DNA from: Mycolicibacterium chubuense NBB4
GTDB taxonomy: Bacteria > Actinomycetota > Actinomycetes > Mycobacteriales > Mycobacteriaceae
Reading direction: 5' to 3'
Length of the DNA stretch: 64,000 bases
Assembly (NCBI RefSeq): GCF_000266905.1
Contig: NC_018027.1
Coordinates: 1,054,001 to 1,118,000, forward strand
Positions 45,755 through 56,233 of this stretch are shown here, piece after piece. Position numbers and translations under genes: made by a program. The notes under the pieces are model-generated. The model was not told the DNA's origin. It saw nothing but the letters and a program-made list of their open reading frames with translations, and did no database searches. Positions within the stretch are counted from its first letter, which is position 1. Each line of letters begins with the position of its first letter.

Positions 45755-46302
45755 CGTGTGTCGGCGACACGATCGAGCATCCGCTCACCGGCGAGCGTCT
45801 CACGTTTCTCGAAACCGCCGCGACGACGGGCGGCGCGTCGCTCAAGGCCGATATCGCGATGGCGCCCGGGGGCACCCTGCCGCGTCCACACACCCATCCG
45901 CGCGGCGAGGAACGGTTCGAGGTCGCGCGCGGGCGAGTGCAGATCGAGATGGCGGGCCGCCGCCGGATCGCGGAGGCCGGCGAGACGGTGATCGTCCCGC
46001 GCGGCGTCGGCCACGTCCGGGGCAACCCGTTCGACGAAAGGACCGCCGTCGTCGTGACGCTCAGCCCGGCCTTCGACATAATGACGTTCTTCGAGCCCTG
46101 GTTCGGCCTCGCCAGAGACGTAAAGGTCAGTCCTCGAACACAGATGCCGAATTCGCTGCAACTGGTGTCGATCGCACACGCCTATCGCGACGGCATCGGA
46201 ACTCCCGGGGTTTCCGGTCTGGCGCTGCGAGGGCTGGCGGCCGTCCTGTCGCCGTTGGCGCATGCTCGGGGTACCTGCCGAGCTATCCGGCCTACAGCGT
46301 GA
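45748..46302 (+). CDS. Cupin-domain protein
   Basis: 184-residue protein with a single cupin barrel. Motif 1 is PHTHPRGEERFEVARGRVQIEM (near 50-71) and motif 2 is PRGVGHVRGNPFDE; the His and Glu residues could bind a metal. The C-terminal part is less conserved. The frame is open upstream to an ATG at 45667 within groEL1, but that extension just mirrors the His-tail codons and the terminator, so the GTG at 45748 is the more plausible start, with low certainty. It probably depends on read-through or an unrecognised promoter. Function unknown. Confidence 0.65.
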   Translation: MFSCVGDTIEHPLTGERLTFLETAATTGGASLKADIAMAPGGTLPRPHTHPRGEERFEVARGRVQIEMAGRRRIAEAGETVIVPRGVGHVRGNPFDERTAVVVTLSPAFDIMTFFEPWFGLARDVKVSPRTQMPNSLQLVSIAHAYRDGIGTPGVSGLALRGLAAVLSPLAHARGTCRAIRPTA

Positions 46303-46434
46303 AGCCGGAAGGCGGGCACCCGCGGCAGCCCTGACCATCGACGCGCCTCCCTCGCCGACTACACAGACCGTTTAACGAAGGGTGTGTTTCGCGAGTCTGC
46401 GGACTACCCTTAGTTGCGGTAGGGAGATGGAATC

Positions 46435-46707
46435 ATGATCGTCAAAAACCTTTCTGCTGCAACAATTCTGGCATTTGGGTTAGCCATCGCAGGCGTGGTC
46501 GGCGCGGGCTCGGCGATTGCTGCCCCGCCCACGGTCGGCGTCGACATCGCCCAGAAACCGCATCACGACGACGGGCACGACTGGAACGGTCCGGGCCCCG
46601 GTCGGGGTCACGGGTACTGGGGTGTGGGCGGCTGGTACCCCGGGATCGACGCCTGTGTCAGCGCCACCGGCCCGTACGGGTACCTCAGCGGATACGTGTG
46701 CATCTGA
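46435..46707 (+). CDS. Small secreted Gly/Trp/His-rich protein
   Basis: 90-residue protein with a signal peptide (MIVKNLSAATILAFGLAIAG, cleavage after AIA near 29). The mature part holds a His/Asp cluster (KPHHDDGHDW), a Gly/Trp/Tyr-rich region and two cysteines near the end (DACVSATGPYGYLSGYVCI). AGGGAG precedes the ATG. The overall plan resembles the gene at 41459. Unknown function; surface or metal binding is possible. Confidence 0.72.
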   Translation: MIVKNLSAATILAFGLAIAGVVGAGSAIAAPPTVGVDIAQKPHHDDGHDWNGPGPGRGHGYWGVGGWYPGIDACVSATGPYGYLSGYVCI

Positions 46708-46957
46708 GCAACCGTTCCCGCCGCAAACCCGGCAGTGCTGCGGCGGCGTCAGTCGCCAACGACGGGGCCGCACGGATCAGGAGCGAACCCGTTCGACCAC
46801 CGCCGGTAGGTTTTGCTCGGCAAATTCTCTCGCGGACAACGTGATCAGGCGTCGGCGGCGGCCGCCGCAGCCGAGGACCAAAGACCCTTCTGCCGGTCGA
46901 ACCATCGGAAACACACTGCCTCAATCATCGAGTGTCTGCGGCAGTGAGGGGACGCAC

Positions 46958-48568
46958 ATGACCACTGGAGCCGCCGGCTCGAAGCAGGACGTCGAAGCCG
47001 TCGTGATCGGTGCGGGAACCGCGGGGCTGACCGCCGCGGCGTATCTCGCGGCGCTGGGGCGCCACGTCGTGGTCGTCGATCGTCAGGCGATGCCGGGAGG
47101 CAATACCGCCGCGTTCACCCACGACGACTATGAATTCGACATCGGCCTGCACTATCTCGGCGGATGGGCGGGCTCGCATCCGGGGTTGCGTGCGGTGCTC
47201 GAACCGCTCGGCGTGAATCTTCGCTACCGCGAACTGGACCCGGACGGGTTCGACCACCTGCTCTTCGACGACATGACCTTCAGGGTGCCGCGCGGTATCG
47301 AGGAGTTCCGCGGGCGGTTGCACGAGCAGTTCCCGGAGGAACGCGACCGCATCGACCGCCACCTGCACCGAATCGCCGCCATCGTGGACGAATTGGAGCG
47401 GTGCACGCCGGTTCGGCTGGAACCGCGCTCGTTGCTGACGACCCTGTGGCGCACCCGAGTCGCGGCGGCGTCCTCGATGATCACACTCGGCCGGTGGTTC
47501 GACCATCTGGGATGCTCGCCGCGACTCCGGACGGTCCTCAACTGGTGCCACGGCGTCACCGGCGTTGCACCGTCGCATGTTTCGCTCACGATGCACGCAG
47601 CGGCGGTGATGAGCTATCTGGCGGGGGCGTGGTATCCCGAAGGCGGCGGCCGCGCCGTCGTCGACGCGCTGACGTCGGTGATCCGCGACCACGGTGGGGA
47701 GATCATCCTCGAGACGGAGGTCGACGAGATCCACGTCGGCGACGACGGTGTGCGCGGTGTACGGATCACCGATACCGGCGGCGCGTCGCACGAGCTGGCC
47801 ACCAGGACCGTCATCGCGGCGGCGGACATCAAGCACACCTACGCACAGCTTCTCGCCAAGGCCGACGTGCCCGCTCGCGTCCAGCGGCGCGTGCGCGACT
47901 ACCGGATGGCGACGCCGCTGTTCGTCACCTATCTGGTGCTCGACCGCGACCTGCGCGCCGAAGGGGCCGGTGATCACAACTGGTGGGTGTACCTGGACGA
48001 CGACATCGACGGACTGTACGACGCCTGTGCCCGGGGTGAATCACGGGTCAGCGGTGCGTTCGTCACCTCGGCCAGCCTCAAGGATCCGGACAACCCGCGG
48101 TGGTGCCGCGCGGGGCAGACCAACCTGCAAGTGGTCGGCCTCGCTCCGGCGAGCCACGCCTTCTGGGGTGCCGGGATCGCGTACGCACGCCGCAAGATCG
48201 AATTCCGTGATGCGCTGCTCGCGCTGGCGGAGCGGGCCATTCCCGGTCTGCAGGAAGCGATCGTGTACGAGGATTCGGCCAGCCCGCTCACCTGGGAGCG
48301 GTATCTGCGCAACAGTGGCGGGACGTCCTACGGCATCGCGGCCACGCCGGATCAGTTCTTCGCCCGGCGGCCCGGCGCGAAGACGCGGATTCCGGGCCTG
48401 TACCTGGCGGGGGCGAGCACCGCCAGCGGTCACGGCATCACCGGTGTGGCCACGGGCGGCATGGAAGCTGCGGCGCTGGCGGCAGTAGCGCCGGCCTGGC
48501 CGAAGCCGCACGGGACGCAGAACAGGCCCAAAGCCCCTAGCGGAACGGCGGTCCGCGCCGGACATTGA
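46958..48568 (+). CDS. Phytoene-desaturase/retinol-saturase-like FAD oxidoreductase
   Basis: 536-residue NAD(P)/FAD-dependent oxidoreductase. It has an N-terminal dinucleotide fold VIGAGTAGLTAAAYLAALGRHVVVVDRQAMPGGNTAAF, the GWYPEGG-like segment AWYPEGGGRAVVDAL seen in CrtI-type proteins, and a C-terminal FAD motif GLYLAGASTASGHGITGVATGGMEAA. Relatives desaturate, isomerise or saturate polyenes such as carotenoids and retinol. No crtB or crtE gene is nearby, so the substrate is unknown. GAGGGG sets the ATG. An inverted repeat CACTGCC-N19-GGCAGTG (46914-46946) reaches the ribosome binding site. Confidence 0.85.
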   Translation: MTTGAAGSKQDVEAVVIGAGTAGLTAAAYLAALGRHVVVVDRQAMPGGNTAAFTHDDYEFDIGLHYLGGWAGSHPGLRAVLEPLGVNLRYRELDPDGFDHLLFDDMTFRVPRGIEEFRGRLHEQFPEERDRIDRHLHRIAAIVDELERCTPVRLEPRSLLTTLWRTRVAAASSMITLGRWFDHLGCSPRLRTVLNWCHGVTGVAPSHVSLTMHAAAVMSYLAGAWYPEGGGRAVVDALTSVIRDHGGEIILETEVDEIHVGDDGVRGVRITDTGGASHELATRTVIAAADIKHTYAQLLAKADVPARVQRRVRDYRMATPLFVTYLVLDRDLRAEGAGDHNWWVYLDDDIDGLYDACARGESRVSGAFVTSASLKDPDNPRWCRAGQTNLQVVGLAPASHAFWGAGIAYARRKIEFRDALLALAERAIPGLQEAIVYEDSASPLTWERYLRNSGGTSYGIAATPDQFFARRPGAKTRIPGLYLAGASTASGHGITGVATGGMEAAALAAVAPAWPKPHGTQNRPKAPSGTAVRAGH

Positions 48569-48572
48569 GAAC

Positions 48573-48902
48573 ATGACCGAACCTGTTCAGGACACGGTCC
48601 CTCAGTACCGCCACCAGAGTCGGGCTAGCGCCCTGCTGGTCTGGGTCGGCGTCACTGCCGGGATCGTGTTCATCGTCGCCGTCGTGTTCTTCTCGGGCTT
48701 CTTCATCGGACGGAGCACCGGGGATGGCTTCCGCTTCCACCACGGCAGGGGAGGCGGCGGCGGGTATCCCGGCATGATGTACCCGGGGATGATGGGCCCC
48801 GGCATGGGGGGCCCGGGCATGATGGGGCCCAACGGGCCCGCCCAACCGGGCCAACGCTTTCCGACGACCACGACGACTGCGCCGCCGAGCCCCCGCCCGT
48901 AG
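48573..48902 (+). CDS. Single-pass membrane protein with Pro-Gly-Met repeats
   Basis: 109-residue protein with a cytoplasmic N-terminus of about 20 residues, one transmembrane helix (about 20-45) and an external low-complexity tail: GRGGGGGYPGMMYPGMMGPGM and similar PGMM units, then a Thr-rich TTTTTAPP end. Methionine-rich external repeats occur in copper-binding proteins, but nothing else here supports that role. The start lies 4 nt after the flavoprotein gene stop, so they are probably co-transcribed. Confidence 0.72.
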   Translation: MTEPVQDTVPQYRHQSRASALLVWVGVTAGIVFIVAVVFFSGFFIGRSTGDGFRFHHGRGGGGGYPGMMYPGMMGPGMGGPGMMGPNGPAQPGQRFPTTTTTAPPSPRP

Positions 48903-48905
48903 CTC

Positions 48906-49262
48906 TCAGGCCTCCAGGCGGGCCCGGATGGAGGCCATCCGTTGCTGCAGGTCCGCTTCGGAGATGACGCCGCGAGCCAGCAGCGAGTGCGCAAGTGCGA
49001 CCAGCTGGCTTTCCGGGTAGGGGAGCTCGGCGTACGTCGTCGCCGACAGCTCGTCCTCTTCGTCCCGGCGCTCCTTGAAGTTCGGGACGTCAACGTCGCA
49101 GGCGGCCCGGTCGAGGGCGTCGCACATGCCGTCGAGGCTGGTCTTCCACGGCGGCACGGGATTCTCGACGCCGTACTTGGCCGCCATGCGCGCCCACACC
49201 TGGTTGCGTTCGATGATGCGCCGCAACGACGCGCTGTCCACGGACTCCCGCTCGGCCGTCAT
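48906..49262 (-). CDS. Nitrile hydratase/thiocyanate hydrolase accessory (activator-like) protein
   Basis: 118-residue helical protein encoded 1 nt after the metal-binding subunit gene. Its C-terminal half (YPESQLVALAHSLLARGVISEADLQQRMASIRARL) resembles the helical N-terminal part of nitrile hydratase beta subunits, as do known activator proteins that deliver metal or the alpha subunit in this family. The N-terminal VWARMAAKYGVENPVPPWKTSLDGMCDAL also fits. It lacks a metal-binding CXXC motif. Role inferred from family logic and operon position. Confidence 0.68.
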   Translation of the reverse strand: MTAERESVDSASLRRIIERNQVWARMAAKYGVENPVPPWKTSLDGMCDALDRAACDVDVPNFKERRDEEDELSATTYAELPYPESQLVALAHSLLARGVISEADLQQRMASIRARLEA

Positions 49263-49263
49263 G

Positions 49264-49971
49264 TCAGTCGGTGATCGGGTGCAGTGCCGGGCGGGTGTCG
49301 GTGATGACGTTGGTGGTCACGCCCGGCTTGGGCAGCGCGACCCCGATCAGGCAGTCCCGCGTGACGATCTCGGCGAGCTGATCCTCACTCCAGCCCTCGG
49401 TTCCCTCGGGTCGCATCGGCATCACCATGAAGCGGTGCTTCTGGTTGGAGTCCTGCACCCTGACGTCGACATCGTCGGGGAGGTAGAGACCGAACTCCGC
49501 CAGCACCTGCCTCGGCCAACGGACCAGGCGGCGGCGGTAATTGGGAGTGCGGTACCACTCGGGTGAGTTGCCCAGGATGGGTCGCGGGTAGCACGAGCAC
49601 AGTGCGCACACGATCACGTGGTGCACGGTCGGGGTGTCTGCGAGGATCTCGAAAGCCGTGAAATCACTTGGTGTTCCGAAGCCCGTCGGCTCCATCCAGT
49701 CCACGCCGACTTCCTTGCTGGCGGTCATCGGCTCGGTGAGCGCCAGCTGCTTGAAGTCCGGGTCCAGCCATGCTCTGGCCACCAGACGTGCCGCGGGTGT
49801 CGGCCCGATCTGCTCGGCGAACTCGGTGAACCGGCGATGCTCTTCTGCGGTGAAGATGCCCTTCTCGATGCAGAGTTCGCGCAGCGCGATCTCGAGGACT
49901 TCGAAATCGGTGATCTCGTCGACCATGGGCTTGACCGTCCGGTCGTGGTCGTGGTCGTGATCGTGGGACAT
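49264..49971 (-). CDS. Metal-binding subunit of a nitrile hydratase/thiocyanate hydrolase-family enzyme
   Basis: 235-residue alpha/gamma-type subunit. The metal claw VCALCSC (Cys122, Cys125, Cys127) is the non-corrin cobalt or non-haem iron site of this family, where the two distal cysteines become sulfenic/sulfinic. The second residue is Ala, whereas Co-type enzymes usually have Thr and Fe-type Ser. Supporting segments: EWYRTPNYRRRLVRWPRQVLAEFGL and RPEGTEGWSEDQLAEIVTRDCLIGV. The N-terminus MSHDHDHDHD is a metal-binding-like cluster. GAGAGGA precedes the ATG. It would hydrate a nitrile or hydrolyse thiocyanate; sequence alone does not decide. Confidence 0.85.
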   Translation of the reverse strand: MSHDHDHDHDRTVKPMVDEITDFEVLEIALRELCIEKGIFTAEEHRRFTEFAEQIGPTPAARLVARAWLDPDFKQLALTEPMTASKEVGVDWMEPTGFGTPSDFTAFEILADTPTVHHVIVCALCSCYPRPILGNSPEWYRTPNYRRRLVRWPRQVLAEFGLYLPDDVDVRVQDSNQKHRFMVMPMRPEGTEGWSEDQLAEIVTRDCLIGVALPKPGVTTNVITDTRPALHPITD

Positions 49972-49998
49972 GCGAATTCCTCTCCGGGGCAGAGTGGT

Positions 49999-50838
49999 TC
50001 AGCTCGCCGCTTCCAGCCAGCGCTCAGGCAGTTCGGTCCGCAGGGTGTCGGTCGAGGTGCCGGTGTAGCCGTCCCACAACTCGGACAGGTTGAACTCCAC
50101 GACGTAGAACCACTCCGGGCGGGCGTCGGGGCGATCCCACGTCTCGTCCTCGGCGGCCGGACTCTCGTACGCGACGGTGGCGATCGTGCCCGCCGCGCCG
50201 CGCACGTACTCGGGGGTCCGCGTGTAGAACACGACCGGGAGATCCCGCACGACGACGGGCTCGCCGACACGGAACCTGGGATCGCCCGCCTGGCCCGCGT
50301 AGACCTGCGGATCTCCCTTGCCGACCGCGTGGCGGTGGTGGCTGTTGCGCTTCACCCCGGAGCCGTCGCCCTCGCACTTCGGCTGAGCCTCGATCTTCTT
50401 GCCGGCCACCCCGTCCGGGTAGCGTGCCTGCACCTCGGCCATCCGCTCGCTGAGGTCACCCAGGCTGATGTGGTGCTTCTCGACCAGCACTCGGGCGACC
50501 GCGAGCAACCACCGCCCGTAGTAGGGCAGGCCCAGATACTCGGCTCTCCCGACGTCGACGTTGCCGATCCGGCGCCGCTCCTCGGAAAGCCAGATGCCCC
50601 GCCAGGCCAGCACCTCGCAGATCACGTAGGTGAGCTCTTCCCACTGCTCGTACTGCTTGTTCTCGTACTTCATCGGCGCGTCCGGTTCGCCGCCGACATC
50701 GTGAACGGGCTTGAGGTAGGCCTTGATTCGGGCGTGATCGAGAAGATCGGGCGGCGGCGCGTCGGGCAGTTCGGGGAAGGCGGACTTCAGTCGCGCCACC
50801 AACTCGAGTTGAGCGGCACGTTCGGCGGCCGTACTCAT
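49999..50838 (-). CDS. Fused beta/alpha-type partner subunit of the nitrile hydratase/thiocyanate hydrolase-family enzyme
   Basis: 279-residue protein joining the two halves that are separate chains in classical thiocyanate hydrolase. Residues about 1-140 match the helical beta-type half (VHDVGGEPDAPMKYENKQYEQWEE, YYGRWLLAVARVLVEKHHISLGDLSERM). Residues about 185-279 match the SH3-like barrel half (FRVGEPVVVRDLPVVFYTRTPEYVRGAAGTIA, WFYVVEFNLSELW). The linker is polar and His-rich. It is the first gene of the operon, followed by the metal subunit and the activator-like gene. ATG 50838 is the most likely start, with no clear ribosome binding site. Confidence 0.82.
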   Translation of the reverse strand: MSTAAERAAQLELVARLKSAFPELPDAPPPDLLDHARIKAYLKPVHDVGGEPDAPMKYENKQYEQWEELTYVICEVLAWRGIWLSEERRRIGNVDVGRAEYLGLPYYGRWLLAVARVLVEKHHISLGDLSERMAEVQARYPDGVAGKKIEAQPKCEGDGSGVKRNSHHRHAVGKGDPQVYAGQAGDPRFRVGEPVVVRDLPVVFYTRTPEYVRGAAGTIATVAYESPAAEDETWDRPDARPEWFYVVEFNLSELWDGYTGTSTDTLRTELPERWLEAAS

Positions 50839-50975
50839 GTGGCGATCAGCCCCCCATGCGGTCTGCAGCAACGCCTGACGGCTGCACAGTAACACCGGTC
50901 AATGGCTCCATCAATAGCGCAGAGATCATCCGTAGCAAACCCGAAATTTGTCGCCGCCGTAGTTTTCGCGACGGC

Positions 50976-51404
50976 TCAGCACGGGGCTTTGATCTCGAAC
51001 GGCATCGTCCGCGACCGGCCCGGCTCGGCCGGATCCGAACCGACGGCGGTCCCCGTGATCGTGTACGTGGTGCCGTCGGCGGTGGCCTTCGCCGTGCCGA
51101 AGTCGAAGCCCGCGACGCCGCTGGAACCGTCGATGTTCCGGATGTCGACCGTCTTGACGACAGGCTGTCGACCGCCGAGCTGGAGCAACGCATGGGCGCG
51201 TCCGGGCGCGGCGACCGCCTGGATGGTCATGTCCCACGCAATCTGGGTGCACGACACCGACTGCGTCTGCCGGGTGGTGCCGGCGAGCGCGATGTGCCCC
51301 GACTCCACTGGGGGTTCATCCGGTGGCGAGCCCGTCAATCCGCACCCGGCGGCGAGGGCCACCGCCGGCACGATCATCGCCCGGCGAACCGACGGAATCG
51401 TCAT
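50976..51404 (-). CDS. LpqH-family lipoprotein (19 kDa antigen-like)
   Basis: 142-residue lipoprotein with a signal peptide ending in the lipobox LAAGC (lipidated Cys21). The mature part has the mycobacterial 19-kDa antigen fold: VSCTQIAWDMTIQAV, VKTVDIRNIDGSSGVAGFDFGTAKATADGTTYTITGTA, and a terminal cysteine, the pair likely forming a disulfide. Exported to the envelope; such lipoproteins are TLR2 ligands in pathogens. It is monocistronic and divergent from the Ag85-like gene. Confidence 0.87.
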   Translation of the reverse strand: MTIPSVRRAMIVPAVALAAGCGLTGSPPDEPPVESGHIALAGTTRQTQSVSCTQIAWDMTIQAVAAPGRAHALLQLGGRQPVVKTVDIRNIDGSSGVAGFDFGTAKATADGTTYTITGTAVGSDPAEPGRSRTMPFEIKAPC

Positions 51405-51541
51405 CGGGAACCTCCCCTGCTCTTCACGGGTGTACCCAGTTCGAGGACTGATTCATCGGGCAGCGCGAGGAGAGGTTTTACGGGGCCGTCAGCGGGTAAC
51501 GCTGCTCGTGTCTGACCAGTGATGGCCGGCGGATGTCATAG

Positions 51542-54008
<2,467 letters not shown>

Positions 54009-54067
54009 GGCGCGATGGTGTCGCCGCCACCCGAGCCCGGGCTAGAGGCCAAGGGCCCGAATGCCGG

Positions 54068-54358
54068 TCAGGCGGTGCGGCGGATCCCCCGCTTGAGAAG
54101 CAGTTCGCGCTCGGACTCGCTCAGCCCGCCCCAGATGCCGTAGGGCTCACCGACTGCCAATGCATGAGAGCGGCACTGCGCGATGACCGGGCACTGGCGG
54201 CACATCTCCTTGGCGCGCATCTCCCGCTGTGCGCGGGCGCGGCCGCGCTCGCCGTCGGGGTGGAAGAACATCGAGGAATCGACTCCCCGGCAAAGTCCCT
54301 GCATCTGCCAATCCCAGATGTCGGCGTTCGGGCCCGGAAGCTCTTGCGGCTGTGGCAC
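54068..54358 (-). CDS. whiB3: Redox-sensing transcriptional regulator WhiB3
   Basis: 96-residue WhiB protein with cysteines at 23, 53, 56 and 62 for the 4Fe-4S cluster, the GIWGG turn and a basic GIRRTA tail. WhiB3 senses redox state, O2 and NO, and controls lipid anabolism in mycobacteria. The GTG at 54358 is set by GAGAGGGG 7 nt before it and gives the N-terminus VPQPQELPGPNADIW, typical of WhiB3; longer in-frame extensions lack support. Its neighbour on the right is the Rv3415c-like gene, as in M. tuberculosis. Confidence 0.95.
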   Translation of the reverse strand: MPQPQELPGPNADIWDWQMQGLCRGVDSSMFFHPDGERGRARAQREMRAKEMCRQCPVIAQCRSHALAVGEPYGIWGGLSESERELLLKRGIRRTA

Positions 54359-54754
54359 TGGAAAACCCCTCTCTGCACACCCATTCCGCGTACGCAGTCG
54401 AAGCGTGAGTCGTGGAACTGATCCGAGCACAGTCGCCGATGACCACTCGTGCACACAACGTAGAAGGGCTTCGGATTTTCCGTCAATACCGCCGGGGTGT
54501 GGAAAACCGCATATCCGCAGGCAGAAAATTTACATCACGTTCATAGGGAAGACCTTTGCGCAACGCGCCCGGTGATATGGCCACCCGCTCGACATGTCCT
54601 TTGTGTGCCATTTCGGCCGGTCAGTTAATTCACCCGGCGGGGAGCCGTTCTCGACTGTCACCGATCAGTTTTCCTGCCCGTAACACGGTCACCATGAACT
54701 GTTAACCGACGCAGCGCGCGCACCGTCGCCGGGTTGATAGCGTCGCGGCCTGTA
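54359..54754. other. Divergent intergenic region whiB3 / Rv3415c-like
   Basis: About 400 nt, notably AT-richer than its surroundings (for example around 54525-54640), with no gene. This is the likely regulatory region of whiB3; no specific regulator box was recognised with confidence. Confidence 0.5.
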
Positions 54755-55537
54755 ATGGAAGACGAGGCGTTCGGCGGCAACCCCGGCGCGTGGCCCCTGC
54801 CGGCCGCCGCATCGGCAGAGGACCTGTGGCTGCGGGCGGTGGCCGCGGGTGGCCTGGGCCGCTACAGCAGCGCGCTGACCGACCTCGCCGCGGTCCGCAG
54901 GCTCGCACCACGCGGTCGCCTCGCCTCACTGGCATGCAGTACGCACGCCTCGTTCCTGCGACAGCTCGGCTGGCACGACCAAGCCCGTTCCCTCGACGGG
55001 CAGGCATGGGCGCTCTCCGGCGGGAGCGGCGAAGCCGCTGCCGACGCCCTCATCGGACTGGCCGCCGACGCGCTGGGGGTGGGTCGGTTCGCCGCGTCCG
55101 CGCGGGCGTTGGACCGGGCCTCGGCTCTCGTGGCGGCCTCCGGTGTCGCGCGGCTGCCCGTTCGGCTGGCGTGGGTCTCGGCGGAGCTCGCGATGGTCCG
55201 CGCCGACGGAGCGTCCGCGGTCGCCCACGCCGAGCGTGCCGTACGACTGGCCGAGAGCCTCGGCTCGGTACGGCATGCCGCCAAGTCCGCGATCATCCTC
55301 GCCGCCGCGCACGCCAGCAGTGGCGACACCGACGCCGCACGCGTAGAGGCCGGCGCCGCGCTGACTCAGACGCAGCGCCACGGCCTCGTGCCGCTGCAAT
55401 GGGCGGCGGCCTGCCTGCTGGCCGACCTGCCCTCGCCGGGAGGTGGCGGGGAGCCGTCACAGGCCGAGATCACGGCCATCCGGGACCGGGCTGCCGAGTC
55501 CGTGACCAGATGGGGCGGCGTGTGGCGTTCCCGCTAA
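54755..55537 (+). CDS. TPR-like helical protein (Rv3415c-like)
   Basis: 260-residue alanine-rich, entirely helical protein with repeating helix pairs (TDLAAVRRLAPRGRLASLACSTHASFLRQLGWHDQARSLDG, ADALIGLAADALGVGRFAASARALDRAS), suggestive of a tetratricopeptide-like solenoid. No catalytic or DNA-binding motif. It has no signal peptide and precedes sigD, an order conserved in mycobacteria. ATG 54755 is chosen; a start seven codons earlier is possible. A role linked to SigD is speculation. Confidence 0.75.
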   Translation: MEDEAFGGNPGAWPLPAAASAEDLWLRAVAAGGLGRYSSALTDLAAVRRLAPRGRLASLACSTHASFLRQLGWHDQARSLDGQAWALSGGSGEAAADALIGLAADALGVGRFAASARALDRASALVAASGVARLPVRLAWVSAELAMVRADGASAVAHAERAVRLAESLGSVRHAAKSAIILAAAHASSGDTDAARVEAGAALTQTQRHGLVPLQWAAACLLADLPSPGGGGEPSQAEITAIRDRAAESVTRWGGVWRSR

Positions 55538-55618
55538 CGGGGTTGTGCACCTATGGGTCGTTATTGTTTAGCTGAGCCGCACCACACCCGGTGAGGCGCC
55601 GCCTCCCTCCGGGATGGT

Positions 55619-56233
55619 GTGTCTGAGTACGTAACGCTGGAGATCACGCCCACGATGACACTTTCGGGAGAACGTCTCGATGATGTCGTTGCTGAGGCCG
55701 TGGCCGGCAGTCGAGGCGCCCTCCAGGAAGTGCTGGAGATCATCCGCCCCCTCGTGGTCCGGTACTGCCGGGCGCGGGTGGGAACCGCGGAACGAAGTGG
55801 TCTTTCAGCAGATGACGTTGCTCAGGAGGTGTGCTTGGCTGCCATCACGGCGCTGCCGCGTTACAAAGATCAGGGACGACCGTTTCTGGCCTTCGTCTAC
55901 GGCATCGCTGCACACAAGGTTGCTGACGCGCACCGGGCGGCCGCGCGCAACCGGTCCGATCCGATGGACATCGTGCCGGAACGGTTCTCCGGTGAGGCAA
56001 GCCCCGAGCAGCTCGCGATCGACTCCGAATCGTCGGCGCGGATGAGCGCGCTCCTGCAGACGCTCCCCGAGAAGCAGCGGGAGATCCTGGTCCTGCGTGT
56101 CGTCGTCGGGATGAGCGCCGAGGAGACCGCCGAGGCCGTGGGCAGCACCCCGGGTGCCGTCCGCGTCGCGCAGCACCGCGCGCTGGCGCGCCTGAAGTCG
56201 GAGATCATGGCGACAGGACGTGACCATGCCTGA
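55619..56233 (+). CDS. sigD: ECF RNA polymerase sigma factor SigD
   Basis: 204-residue ECF sigma factor. Region 2 spans about 20-100 (GALQEVLEIIRPLVVRYCRARVG, LSADDVAQEVCLAAITALPRYKD for -10 recognition) and region 4 about 140-195 (LQTLPEKQREILVLRVVVGMSAEETAEAVGSTPGAVRVAQHRALARLK) binds the -35. The GTG at 55619 aligns with the conserved VTLEI start region; an internal ATG at 55655 is an alternative. It overlaps the anti-sigma factor gene by 8 nt, so the two are made together. In mycobacteria SigD contributes to stationary-phase gene expression. Confidence 0.95.
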   Translation: MSEYVTLEITPTMTLSGERLDDVVAEAVAGSRGALQEVLEIIRPLVVRYCRARVGTAERSGLSADDVAQEVCLAAITALPRYKDQGRPFLAFVYGIAAHKVADAHRAAARNRSDPMDIVPERFSGEASPEQLAIDSESSARMSALLQTLPEKQREILVLRVVVGMSAEETAEAVGSTPGAVRVAQHRALARLKSEIMATGRDHA

